From Verrucomicrobiota bacterium (lineage in GTDB: Bacteria > Verrucomicrobiota > Kiritimatiellia > UBA8416 > JAIOPI01), in the NCBI GenBank assembly GCA_027620105.1, contig JAQCIA010000025.1:1-12405 (forward strand): a stretch of DNA of 12,405 bases. Direction: 5' to 3'. A program made the position numbers and the translations under genes. Position 1 is the stretch's first letter. Every line of letters begins with the position of its first letter. Positions 1 to 7,149 of the stretch are shown here, piece after piece. The notes under the pieces were generated by a model. It did no database searches. It was not told the origin of the DNA and saw only the letters and a list, made by a program, of their open reading frames with translations.

Positions 1-1299
1 CGTCTGTTCGATTTCGTCGTTCACGCGCACCTTGACGGTCGCCTCCGACAGGCAGGGCAAATTCTTCCCGCGCTTTTCGACGATCACCCGGAATCCTTCG
101 AGTTCGAAGAACGGCTTGTGCGCCTTGAGCACCTTCTGGATCAGCAGGCGGAAGGACGCATCCGCAGCCTCGAACGCATAGCCCCGGCTTTCCATTTCCT
201 TCAAAGCCGCCAGAATTTCGCGGGCCTCTTCCGGCGAGGCATCCTTACCTACGCCCAGTTCGATCGCCTTCAGCAGCACGTTGCTACCACCCGAAAGTTC
301 TGAAATCAGAATGTGGCGCTCGTTGCCAATCGCGGTCGGATCGATGTGCTCATAGGTCTGCGGATTTTTCTGCACGGCATTGGCGTGCTGTCCGGCCTTG
401 TGCGAAAACGCGCTCTGCCCGATGTATGGCGCGCGCGAGTCGTGGCGCTGGTTGGTGAGGTCGTCGACAAACAACGACACTTCGCGCAGCGATTTGAGCT
501 GCCCCGGATGGATGCAGCGGCAACCCATTTTCATTTCGAGGCTGGCGATGATCGGAATCAGGTTGGCGTTGCCGGTCCGCTCGCCAAACCCGTTGATGGT
601 GCCCTGCACCTGCACCGCGCCGGCGCGGACCGCTTCCAGGCTGTTGGCCACGCCCACGCCGATGTCGTTATGCACGTGAATCGCCACCGGCACCCGGACC
701 ACCGCCACCACGGCGGACACGATTTCAAAAATTTCATGCGGCAGCGTTCCGCCGTTCGTGTCGCACAACACCAGCGTGTCGGCGCCACCCGCGATGGCGG
801 CCTGCAGCGCATCCATGGCAAAGGCCTTGCCTTGCTTGTAGCTGTCGAAGAAATGCTCGGCGTCAAACAGCACCTCACGGTCGTGCGCTTTCAGGTGCTG
901 CATGGTTTCGCGGATCATCGCAAAGTTTTCCGCGGCCGTCGTACGCAGGACCTCGCGCACCTGCATTTCCGACGCCTTGCCCACCACGGCAACAGCCCGC
1001 GTTTCCGCGGCCAGCAGACTTTTCAACATGGGATCGTCCTGCACCCGTGCCCCGGCCTTGCGCGTGGCCCCGAAGGCCACCACGCGGGCATGCTGCAGGT
1101 CGCGTTCGCGAATCTGCCGGAAAAAATCCATATCCTTCTGATTGGAACCGGCAAAGCCGCCCTCGATGTAGTCCACGCCTAACGTATCGAGGCGTTCGGC
1201 CAGGCGCAGCTTTCCGGCCGGCGAAAAGGCGATGCCCTCACCCTGGGCGCCGTCGCGCAGCGTGGTGTCGTAGATGGCAACTTTGCGCGTTGTGCTCAT
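1..1299 (-). CDS. cimA: (R)-citramalate synthase, 3' end cut by window edge
   Basis: Condenses pyruvate and acetyl-CoA to citramalate, the first step of the threonine-independent route to 2-oxobutyrate and isoleucine; cytosolic. The 433 visible residues show the DRE-TIM barrel of the isopropylmalate/homocitrate synthase superfamily: YDTTLRDGAQ at 10-19 with the catalytic Arg-Asp pair, DYIEGGFAGSNQKD at 43-56, FDAEHFFDSYK at 145-155, LCDTNGG at 178-184, the metal-binding HVHND at 208-212, and QGTINGFGERTGNANL at 232-247. The segments FVDDLTNQRHDSRAPYIG and SELSGGSN are typical of the long CimA family rather than LeuA. The C-terminal regulatory (LeuA dimer) domain has only begun, so about 100 residues are missing beyond the edge. 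The ATG at 1299 overlaps the lysC stop as ATGA, and GGAGG sits 9 bases upstream inside lysC. Homocitrate synthase is a less likely alternative. Confidence 0.93.
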   Translation of the reverse strand, partial: MSTTRKVAIYDTTLRDGAQGEGIAFSPAGKLRLAERLDTLGVDYIEGGFAGSNQKDMDFFRQIRERDLQHARVVAFGATRKAGARVQDDPMLKSLLAAETRAVAVVGKASEMQVREVLRTTAAENFAMIRETMQHLKAHDREVLFDAEHFFDSYKQGKAFAMDALQAAIAGGADTLVLCDTNGGTLPHEIFEIVSAVVAVVRVPVAIHVHNDIGVGVANSLEAVRAGAVQVQGTINGFGERTGNANLIPIIASLEMKMGCRCIHPGQLKSLREVSLFVDDLTNQRHDSRAPYIGQSAFSHKAGQHANAVQKNPQTYEHIDPTAIGNERHILISELSGGSNVLLKAIELGVGKDASPEEAREILAALKEMESRGYAFEAADASFRLLIQKVLKAHKPFFELEGFRVIVEKRGKNLPCLSEATVKVRVNDEIEQT

Positions 1300-2696
1300 G
1301 TGCTTCCGCCTCCGTCAGTTTCGCGGCCCGCCCCATTTCCCTGCCCACCAAACAGCGCCCGATAGAGGGAGTTCACCGCCTGCTGCCGCTGCGTGGCCTT
1401 GACCCCGAACATCATACTGATTTCCGAGGCCCCTTGGTTCATCATCTCAATATTCACGCCCGCATCCGCCAGCGCCCGCGTCACACGCGCCGCCATGCCC
1501 ACATTGAAGCGCATGCCCTCGCCCACAATCATCACCAGCGCCAGACCGCGCTCGATGCTCGCGTCGTCCACCTGCAACTCCGCCTGCAGCCGCTCCAACA
1601 CACGCTTCTCGGCCGGGATCGTCAGCCCCGCCTCTTTGATGATGACGGACATCGTATCAATGCCCGAAGGCGAATGTTCGTAGGAAATGCTCTCGTCTTC
1701 GAGGATCTGCAGCACCTTCCGCCCGAACCCGATTTCGCGGTTCATCAGGTATTTGCTGACGTTGATGCTGCAAAACCCCGCATCGCTGGCAATGCCCACC
1801 ACGCGACGCGCTCCCGCCGCGCGATGCTCGGGCACAATCATCGTGCCCGGCGCCTCGGGGCGGTTGGTGTTGCGGATTTGAATGGGAATGCCCGCGCGAA
1901 AGGCGGGAATGACCGCTTCGTCATGGAGCACGCTGAATCCGGCATAGGCCAGTTCCCGCATTTCGCGATAGGTCATTTCCTGAATGGCGACCGCTTCCGG
2001 CACCAGGCGCGGGTCCACGGCGAACACGGAATCCACGTCCGTAAAGTTTTCATAGATCTCGGCCTTGACCGCCACCGCCAGAATGGATCCGGTGATGTCC
2101 GATCCGCCGCGCGAGAAGGTCACCACCACGCCGTCGCGCGTGTACCCGAAGAAGCCGGGGAACACGACAATGCCCTTGTGATCGCGCAGCGTGGCCAGGC
2201 GCGCGTTGGATTCCGGCAGCAGGCGCGCCTGCCCGTATTCATCGCTGAGCAACATCCCCGCATCGCGCGGATTCACATACGCCGCCACACGGCCACGCTT
2301 CTGCAAGACCGCCGCCAGAACGCGGGCCGCATAATCCTCCCCCGCCGCTTTGAGCGCATCCATGTAGCGCCCCTTGTGCGAACGGTCCGCCGCCTGGCGC
2401 GCCGCCAGATCCGCCGCCAGCGCCCGACTGATGGCATCGCCGAGATTGAGGTCCGCTTCGATTGCTGAAAACCGCGCGACCACCGCCTGGCGTGCCGCCG
2501 CCCCATCGCCGCCCGCGAGCACGGCCTCGCCACAGGCGATCAACAGATCCGTGACCTTCGCGTCTTTGGCCTGGCGCTTCCCGGGTGCGGAAACCACCAC
2601 AATGCGGCGGGCAGGATCGCTTTCCACGATGGCGCACACACGCAACATCTGCTGCGCATCGGCCATCGACGTGCCACCAAACTTACAAACCTTCAT
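1296..2696 (-). CDS. lysC: aspartate kinase, monofunctional, YclM-like
   Basis: Phosphorylates L-aspartate with ATP, the committed step to lysine, threonine and methionine; cytosolic. The protein has 466 residues. The kinase domain starts with KFGGTS at 5-10, followed by SAPGKR at 36-41, KVTDLL at 47-52, GFFGYT at 181-186, TFSRGGSDITGS at 193-204 and NFTDVDSVFAVDPR at 217-230. Two C-terminal ACT modules follow: roughly 300-380, containing SKYLMNREIGFGRKVLQILE, and roughly 385-445, containing GEGMRFNVGMAARV and NIEMMNQGASEISMMFGV. Length and motifs resemble Bacillus YclM-type aspartokinases more than the alpha/beta-subunit type with an internal start. The ACT modules imply feedback control by an end-product amino acid; which one cannot be read from the sequence. 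The start at MKVCKFGG fits the family although its SD is weak (GGAT further upstream, AGAG adjacent). It sits 104 bases after hom and is coupled to cimA. Confidence 0.96.
   Translation of the reverse strand: MKVCKFGGTSMADAQQMLRVCAIVESDPARRIVVVSAPGKRQAKDAKVTDLLIACGEAVLAGGDGAAARQAVVARFSAIEADLNLGDAISRALAADLAARQAADRSHKGRYMDALKAAGEDYAARVLAAVLQKRGRVAAYVNPRDAGMLLSDEYGQARLLPESNARLATLRDHKGIVVFPGFFGYTRDGVVVTFSRGGSDITGSILAVAVKAEIYENFTDVDSVFAVDPRLVPEAVAIQEMTYREMRELAYAGFSVLHDEAVIPAFRAGIPIQIRNTNRPEAPGTMIVPEHRAAGARRVVGIASDAGFCSINVSKYLMNREIGFGRKVLQILEDESISYEHSPSGIDTMSVIIKEAGLTIPAEKRVLERLQAELQVDDASIERGLALVMIVGEGMRFNVGMAARVTRALADAGVNIEMMNQGASEISMMFGVKATQRQQAVNSLYRALFGGQGNGAGRETDGGGST
1309..1313 (-). promoter_or_regulatory. 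Shine-Dalgarno for cimA inside the lysC 3' end
   Basis: GGAGG, 9 bases before the cimA ATG, is embedded in the Gly-rich last codons of lysC. It supports the ATG at 1299 and coupled translation of the two genes. The Gly-Gly-Gly-Ser C-terminus of LysC is probably a by-product of carrying this site. Confidence 0.6.
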
Positions 2697-2721
2697 CTCT
2701 GATCATCCATTCTTCTGAATC

Positions 2722-2747
2722 ATGCCGCCACCGGCTGGCGTCGGCAT
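2722..2747 (-). other. imperfect inverted repeat in the hom-lysC spacer
   Basis: Six-base arms ATGCCG and CGGCAT enclose a CCA/TGG inner stem with a small bulge and a five-base loop. No run of T follows on the minus strand, so it does not look like an intrinsic terminator. It lies 26 bases before the lysC start and could affect mRNA stability or lysC translation, or it could be chance in GC-rich DNA. Confidence 0.3.
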
Positions 2748-2800
2748 CACGCAACCTGCACCGCCTACGACGGCCAGCTGCGCATCCAGCGGTGCGTCCG

Positions 2801-4093
2801 CTATTCCTCGATACGGATGCGCACGGGTTCGCCGTCAACCACATCCAGCCCGGCAATTTCCTTCAAGGCCGTCTGGCAGGCCTGCTCGGTGCATGCGTGC
2901 GTGACAATCACAACCGGCGCATGATCGCCTGACTTCTCTTCCTGTTGCAGAACCGAAGCGATGCTGACGCCATGAGTCCCCAGCGCCGTCGTGATCTTTC
3001 CCAGCGTGCCCGGCCGATCCAGCACCGCCAACCGCAGATAGTGCCGCATGGATGCCTGCCCCTGCGCCAAGAGCGTCACGGGCGTGCCACTCGGCTCAGC
3101 CCGAAAACGGCGCGCCGACCCGGCCTGCATGTTTTTCATGATGTCCGCGATATCGCCGATGACCGTGCTCGCCGTCGGCTCACTCCCCGCGCCGCGACCG
3201 TAAAACAACGTCCGCCCGACCAGATCGCCCTGCACCATCGCCGCATTAAAGACGCCACTGACGGAGGCCAGCATGTGATCCCGCGACACAAGGGCCGGAT
3301 GCACGCGCACTTCCACCGCTTCATTCGCGTGGCGCTTCACCACGGCCAGAAGCTTGACGCGATATCCCAAATCCGCCGCATAGCGAATATCCGCCGCGGC
3401 GAGGTTCCGAATCCCTTCCACCAGCACCTGGCTCGGCCGAATGTGGACGCCATAGGCCAGCCAGGCGAGAATCACCGCCTTGTGCGCCGTGTCAACACCG
3501 TCGATGTCGAAGGCCGGATTCGCCTCGGCATACCCCTTTTCCTGCGCCTCCCGCAGCACGGCATCAAAGGGGAGCCGATCCTGCTCCATCCGCGTCAGGA
3601 TGTAGTTGCACGTGCCATTGAGAATGCCGTGAATGCTCAGAATGCGATTGGCCACCAGGCCTTCTCGCAGCGCCCGGATGATCGGAATGCCCCCGCCGAC
3701 GCTGGCGCCGAAATAGATTTCCGTATTGTGCTTCGCCGCCAGGCGAAACAGCTCTTCCCCATGCTCCGCCAGCATGGCCTTGTTGGCGGTCACCACCGGC
3801 TTGCCGCGCTCCAGTGCGCGCTTGGTCAGGGTCAGGGCCACGCCCTTGCCGCCAATCAGCTCCACGATCACATCAATCGAGGGATCATCGATCACCGCCG
3901 CCGCATCGGCCGTGATCTGCGCCGGCGCGATGGCCACACCACGGTCACGCGTCGTATCCAGGTCCGCAATCCAACGCAGCACCGGCCGCACACCGACGCG
4001 CGCTGCAATCAGATCAGCGTTCCGGCGCAGTCCCTCAACCACTCCCGTGCCGACGGTGCCAAAACCCAACAGTCCGATGCCGCATTCCTTCAT
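2801..4093 (-). CDS. hom: homoserine dehydrogenase with C-terminal ACT domain
   Basis: Reduces aspartate semialdehyde to homoserine with NAD(P)H, the branch point to threonine and methionine; cytosolic. The protein has 430 residues, the normal length for the monofunctional enzyme. The Rossmann fold opens with GLLGFGTVGTGV at 7-18, then VELIGG at 77-82 and TANKA at 102-106. The catalytic domain shows GASVGGGIPIIR at 129-140, GILNGTCNYILTRM at 156-169, GYAEANPAFDIDGVDTAHK at 187-205 and GRGAGSEPTAS at 299-309. An ACT domain covers about 351-430 (YLRLAVLDRPGTLGKIT), suggesting amino-acid feedback, probably by threonine. An in-frame ATG 63 bases upstream exists, but the Rossmann fold begins directly after the ATG at 4093, which also has GGGGTG 5 bases upstream. 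First gene of the hom-lysC-cimA module. Confidence 0.96.
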   Translation of the reverse strand: MKECGIGLLGFGTVGTGVVEGLRRNADLIAARVGVRPVLRWIADLDTTRDRGVAIAPAQITADAAAVIDDPSIDVIVELIGGKGVALTLTKRALERGKPVVTANKAMLAEHGEELFRLAAKHNTEIYFGASVGGGIPIIRALREGLVANRILSIHGILNGTCNYILTRMEQDRLPFDAVLREAQEKGYAEANPAFDIDGVDTAHKAVILAWLAYGVHIRPSQVLVEGIRNLAAADIRYAADLGYRVKLLAVVKRHANEAVEVRVHPALVSRDHMLASVSGVFNAAMVQGDLVGRTLFYGRGAGSEPTASTVIGDIADIMKNMQAGSARRFRAEPSGTPVTLLAQGQASMRHYLRLAVLDRPGTLGKITTALGTHGVSIASVLQQEEKSGDHAPVVIVTHACTEQACQTALKEIAGLDVVDGEPVRIRIEE

Positions 4094-4098
4094 GCAAT

Positions 4099-4104
4099 CA
4101 CCCC
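4099..4104 (-). promoter_or_regulatory. Shine-Dalgarno selecting the internal hom start
   Basis: GGGGTG, 5 bases before the ATG at 4093. It favours this start over the in-frame upstream ATG at 4156, which would add 21 residues not expected before a Rossmann fold. Confidence 0.6.
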
Positions 4105-4164
4105 AAAAAGCCCGCTTCGCCGCGTCCGCGCAGGAACGCACAGCCACCGAGTTCAAAACCGAAA

Positions 4165-4193
4165 ATGGTACGCCCGGCCTATGCCCCGGACAA
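4165..4193 (-). promoter_or_regulatory. candidate sigma70-type promoter for hom-lysC-cimA
   Basis: On the minus strand TTGTCC (4188-4193) and TACCAT (4165-4170) are separated by exactly 17 bases, each matching the consensus hexamer at four of six positions. They lie 72 bases or more upstream of the hom ATG in the 153-base gap after the phosphatase gene. The spacing is right but the boxes are only moderate, and promoter rules for this lineage are unknown. Confidence 0.3.
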
Positions 4194-4211
4194 GCCTAAA
4201 ACAGCGTGCTT

Positions 4212-4225
4212 CATGGCGCGCCATG
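4212..4225. repeat. 14-bp perfect palindrome
   Basis: CATGGCGCGCCATG is a perfect palindrome 21 bases after the phosphatase stop codon and upstream of the candidate hom promoter. It could be an operator or a small hairpin. No T-run follows, so it is not a standard terminator. Confidence 0.45.
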
Positions 4226-4246
4226 GACCTGGGACAACGGCGGAAC

Positions 4247-5272
4247 TTAGAAAAATGAGGCGATTTTGACAATGAGCGCGACGGCGAGGTCGAACGGCTT
4301 GCGGATCCAGACGGACCCCGGCAACACGTCAAAACAGGCAAAGGCCAGCAATCCGGCATAAGCAAGGCAACCAAAGAAAAGCGGATGTAGCTTGGGATGG
4401 CGCTGGCGTGGAATCGGCGGTTTCGCGGTGCGCGGCGGACTGGAATGCTCCTGCCCCGGCTGCCACCCGTTCGGCAGATCGCTGCGAATCTCGCCCTCAG
4501 TATACGCGCTCAGGATTTCCATGACCCCGCGCAGCGCGCGATGGCCGGCAATGTGCCCGCCCGCCAGGTGCACCGTGTGCAAGACTTCCGGATCGGAGTT
4601 TGAGGGGCACCCGACCATGCCGGCGATATGCCCGTCCAGCATGCTAATGTCGTTGTGCCCATTGCCAATGGTCAGCATGTTCGCCCGCTCAATGTCCAGA
4701 TAGTGGGCCAGTTCGGCCAGCGCCAATCCTTTCGTGGACGGCACCGTGCGCACTTCCACATCGGAGCCGGAGCTGAACACTTGCAAGTGACGGAAATTGC
4801 GGATTTTTTGGCGCAGCAGACTGACGGCCACTGCGGCAGACTCGTCCGAGTCAAACCGCAGTCCCAGCCGCTTGTTCGAGCGGCGGATGGTATTCACCCC
4901 CACCGCCCCGGCCGTGAGCGTTTCGTGCCAGTGATCAATGGCCTCGCCGGCGGCCAACCCTTCACGCCATAGCCGCCACAGGATGCTGACATTCCAGACG
5001 ATATGTGGGATGTAGCCGATCCGCGTGCGTTGATAAATGTACGAATGGCGGACGATCACGAAATCGGGCGTCAGCCCCATGTGGCGCATCTGGCTGAAGA
5101 ACGTCCAGAAACTTGAGAACTTGCGCCCGGTACAAGCCACCCACACGGCCCCGTTCCCGTCGCGGAGCCGCTCGATCTGCTCGGCGAAGTCGGCATAGAG
5201 CGGCAACTCGTTGGCACTGCCAATGAGCGTTCCGTCCAAATCGGTCGCCAACAGTCGGATTTCGGCCGCCAT
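4247..5272 (-). CDS. HAD-superfamily (type IIB, Cof-like) phosphatase with hydrophobic C-terminal tail
   Basis: Predicted phosphoaspartate-type phosphohydrolase; substrate unknown. The protein has 341 residues. HAD motif I is DLDGTL at 11-16 (nucleophile D11, acid D13), motif II is CTGR with T48, motif III is STKG with K181, and motif IV is GNGHND at 203-208. A cap insertion of the type IIB class lies between motifs II and III. Motif IV usually reads GDxxND; here the first Asp is Asn204, leaving D208 as the clear acidic Mg2+ ligand. After the HAD core (ending near 257) comes a Pro/Arg/Lys-rich linker (about 265-295), then two hydrophobic stretches, 297-314 and 327-341, that look like a membrane hairpin. 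This would tether the enzyme to the inner membrane. The ATG at 5272 has GAGGG 6 bases upstream. Sugar-phosphate or sucrose-phosphatase-like activity is possible but cannot be assigned. It lies upstream of hom, yet nothing shows a role in threonine synthesis. Confidence 0.85.
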   Translation of the reverse strand: MAAEIRLLATDLDGTLIGSANELPLYADFAEQIERLRDGNGAVWVACTGRKFSSFWTFFSQMRHMGLTPDFVIVRHSYIYQRTRIGYIPHIVWNVSILWRLWREGLAAGEAIDHWHETLTAGAVGVNTIRRSNKRLGLRFDSDESAAVAVSLLRQKIRNFRHLQVFSSGSDVEVRTVPSTKGLALAELAHYLDIERANMLTIGNGHNDISMLDGHIAGMVGCPSNSDPEVLHTVHLAGGHIAGHRALRGVMEILSAYTEGEIRSDLPNGWQPGQEHSSPPRTAKPPIPRQRHPKLHPLFFGCLAYAGLLAFACFDVLPGSVWIRKPFDLAVALIVKIASFF

Positions 5273-5304
5273 GCCTCACCCTCTCTGTCCGGCAACCCGC
5301 CGAC

Positions 5305-5808
5305 TCAATATCCGCGCCGCTCCAGCGCGCGACGCAACTCCATCTGAAAAGCCTGCACATCGCTCTGGGAAGGCTGATAGCCCGGGGTGGAAGGACTCAA
5401 CGCGAGGCGGCCCAACTGATCCAGCGACCACGCGGCGGTCACGCCATCACCAAACGTGACCGTGCCGCTCACCATACTGCCCGGCTTGGTTACGCGGTCC
5501 AATTCCACGCTGACGGCACTTGCAGGCCCTGGCGGCGGAAAACCCTCGGCATCCATGTCGTCCGGATACGCACCACGATCGTCCCCATCGGCCACCGGCG
5601 CAACCGGGGATGGGGCTGGCGGCGCGGGCGGTGCTTTAACAACCTTATTTTTTACATCGAGACCGAGATCCAGCACGAGAAAGCGCACATCCATGTAGGT
5701 CATGGAGATGCCCAGTTCCTCGGAAAGCCGTTTCTGCACTTCGGCCAGTCCGGCGCCCGCCTGAACCCAGATGGTGACCTGCTTTTTCTGTTCATCCGTC
5801 AATTGCAT
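5305..5808 (-). CDS. conserved-looking protein of unknown function, two domains joined by a Pro-rich linker
   Basis: I cannot assign a function. The protein has 167 residues. An N-terminal helical segment (about 1-50: LTDEQKKQVTIWVQAGAGL, then LGISMTYMDVRFLVLDLGL) reads like a small helix-turn-helix or DNA-binding-like bundle. A linker at 59-98 is rich in Pro, Ala and Asp. A C-terminal segment (about 99-167) looks like a short beta region (VSVELDRVTKPGSMVSGTVTF) followed by a helix (DVQAFQMELRRALERRGY). There is no signal peptide or membrane segment, so it is probably cytosolic. From memory, similar proteins recur in Verrucomicrobia; this is not checked. Starts at 5847 and 5817 are also in frame, but GGGAGG lies 9 bases before the ATG at 5808 and directly abuts the one at 5817. 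It sits 32 bases before the phosphatase gene and may be co-transcribed with it. Confidence 0.8.
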   Translation of the reverse strand: MQLTDEQKKQVTIWVQAGAGLAEVQKRLSEELGISMTYMDVRFLVLDLGLDVKNKVVKAPPAPPAPSPVAPVADGDDRGAYPDDMDAEGFPPPGPASAVSVELDRVTKPGSMVSGTVTFGDGVTAAWSLDQLGRLALSPSTPGYQPSQSDVQAFQMELRRALERRGY

Positions 5809-5817
5809 GCTGCTCAT

Positions 5818-5823
5818 CCTCCC
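5818..5823 (-). promoter_or_regulatory. strong Shine-Dalgarno for the unknown protein
   Basis: GGGAGG, 9 bases before the ATG at 5808 and immediately next to the ATG at 5817. The spacing decides for the 5808 start and against the longer forms. Confidence 0.65.
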
Positions 5824-5921
5824 ATAAATGCCTGGACACCATATCACACCCTGTCAAAGCCGGCGCATCCTTTTCGGGTGGCGTGGGTGGTAACACGCGT
5901 CGCGACATGCGCGAACCGAAT

Positions 5922-5997
5922 TGGAGCCAACGGTCGGAATCGAACCGACGACCTGCTCATTACGAATGAGCTGCTCTACCAACTGAGCTACGTTGGC
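5922..5997 (-). tRNA. tRNA-Thr (anticodon CGT), CCA encoded
   Basis: A complete 76-base cloverleaf. Acceptor arms GCCAACG and CGTTGGC pair fully. The D arm is GCTC/GAGC with loop AGTTGGTA. The anticodon arm is GCTCA/TGAGC with loop TTCGTAA, giving anticodon CGT at 34-36, which reads the ACG threonine codon. The T arm is GTCGG/CCGAC with loop TTCGATT. The discriminator is T and the 3' CCA is genomically encoded (5922-5924). It lies between holA and the unknown gene on the same strand, preceded by a run of six T. Confidence 0.97.
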
Positions 5998-6039
5998 GAA
6001 AAAAGGACCGCGCATACTCGCCGAATCGCGCCCGCGAAG

Positions 6040-7149
6040 TCAAGCCCGGGCCTGCGCCCGCGCTGGTGATTTGGACAGCATGCGCACGAGCAGAAGCTCC
6101 AGCACCAGTGGCCCGGGAACGGAGGAACTCACCAGCTGGCGATGGGCCCCCATGGCCCGGGTCATCGCGCGCGCAAGTTCGGCACCGCTGAAACACTGTG
6201 CCTGTTCACACAACAACCAGAGCCGATAGGGATGCGTGCCCTGGTAATCCTTGCCAAGTCCATCGGTCAGGGCGGCCGCGGCTCCCGCCGACAGTTGCCC
6301 CCAGCGCGCGTTCCGCCCGCTGACTTGCAGCCATCCGCGATCCATGGCCTCGCGCAGGACGATCAAATCGCGCAGGCGATTCTCGATCAGGGCGATCAGA
6401 GCCATCGGCGATTCGCGCTGAAAAAGCAACCGCCGGGTGATGGACAACGCCCTCGCCAGTTCACGCCGCCCCACGGCATCTTGTATGTCCCAGGCGGCCG
6501 CGTCGCGGGCCGGACTGGTTATGGCCTCGATATCCGCGACGGTGGCGGCCTTCCGAGCGCCCACGTAGGTGGCCAGTTTCTGCAACTCACCCAATATCGT
6601 ACGCGTATCGCTCCCGACCTTCTCCTGAAACGCCTGCCGGACGTCCCCCGCCATCGTGATGCCACACTGCTCCAATGCGCCCGCGATCACCGCTTCCGCG
6701 TGTGCGCCCAACTGGCCGGATTTTTCGGAGACCGCAAACTCGTGAATGACCCCCAATTCCTTGATTTGCTTATAAAAAGCGGTGCGCTTGTCAACCCGTG
6801 CGGCGGAAATGACCAGCGCCACGCCGTCCGGTAGCCCCTGCTTGAGCATGTCCGCAAGCCGCGCCAGCGCTGCTTTGACCCGCTCAGACCGTCCGGCGGG
6901 CGTATCGATCAGAAAAGATACACCCCGCAGCCAGACGGCTCTGGCACCACCAAACAGCCCCAGACTGCTCAGTCCCTCGCGACAGCGCCCGATAGCCGTG
7001 ACACACGAATCAACCGTATCACATTGACCATCAATAACTTCTACAGAAACCGAATCGTTTGGATCTGGTACGGCCGCCGCCACCAGTTGCTTCGCCTTGG
7101 CGACCGCAAGGTATTCGTCCCCGAAGATTAGATGGATGCTGGATCCCAT
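6040..7149 (-). CDS. holA: DNA polymerase III, delta subunit
   Basis: The clamp-loader subunit that opens the beta sliding clamp, within the DNA polymerase III holoenzyme; cytosolic. The protein has 369 residues, slightly above the usual 330-345. The degenerate AAA+-like N-terminus begins IHLIFGDEYLAVAKAKQLV (5-23), with the clamp-contact region expected near 60-80 (LSSLGLFGGARAVWL). VALVISAARVDKRTAFYKQI at 110-129 and KVGSDTRTILGELQKLATYV at 177-196 are the family's most recognisable stretches. SPMALIALIENRLRDLIVL at 247-265 and the C-terminal helical collar follow. Identity rests on the overall motif pattern, as HolA is weakly conserved. No good SD precedes the ATG at 7149; the start is chosen because the fold begins at once. 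The stop is 42 bases before the tRNA, with which it may share a transcript. It is divergent from the 7TM-HD gene. Confidence 0.88.
   Translation of the reverse strand: MGSSIHLIFGDEYLAVAKAKQLVAAAVPDPNDSVSVEVIDGQCDTVDSCVTAIGRCREGLSSLGLFGGARAVWLRGVSFLIDTPAGRSERVKAALARLADMLKQGLPDGVALVISAARVDKRTAFYKQIKELGVIHEFAVSEKSGQLGAHAEAVIAGALEQCGITMAGDVRQAFQEKVGSDTRTILGELQKLATYVGARKAATVADIEAITSPARDAAAWDIQDAVGRRELARALSITRRLLFQRESPMALIALIENRLRDLIVLREAMDRGWLQVSGRNARWGQLSAGAAAALTDGLGKDYQGTHPYRLWLLCEQAQCFSGAELARAMTRAMGAHRQLVSSSVPGPLVLELLLVRMLSKSPARAQARA

Noticed and set aside
1047..2468. Long plus-strand open frame opposite lysC
   Set aside because: Antisense shadow in GC-rich DNA. Its translation is low-complexity and Arg/His-rich, and the minus strand carries an unmistakable aspartokinase.
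4148..4217. Candidate leader peptide before hom (short ORF starting MKHAVLGLSGA)
   Set aside because: It has no threonine, isoleucine or methionine codon cluster and no attenuator hairpin pair, so an attenuation leader is unsupported.
2945..4258. Long plus-strand open frame opposite hom
   Set aside because: Antisense to a complete homoserine dehydrogenase, with composition typical of shadow frames and no recognisable motif.
5852..5857. Perfect TTGACA on the minus strand upstream of the unknown gene
   Set aside because: No acceptable -10 hexamer at 16-18 bases. The TGATATGGT nearby is only 8 bases downstream, so I did not call a promoter.
5922..5997. tRNA as a mobile-element attachment site
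   Set aside because: No integrase gene, no repeated tRNA 3' end and only ordinary chromosomal genes around it.
5998..6039. Possible terminator after holA (GC-rich stretch followed by six T on the minus strand)
   Set aside because: Only weak four-base stems can be formed. The T-run sits directly before the tRNA and may just be its leader.
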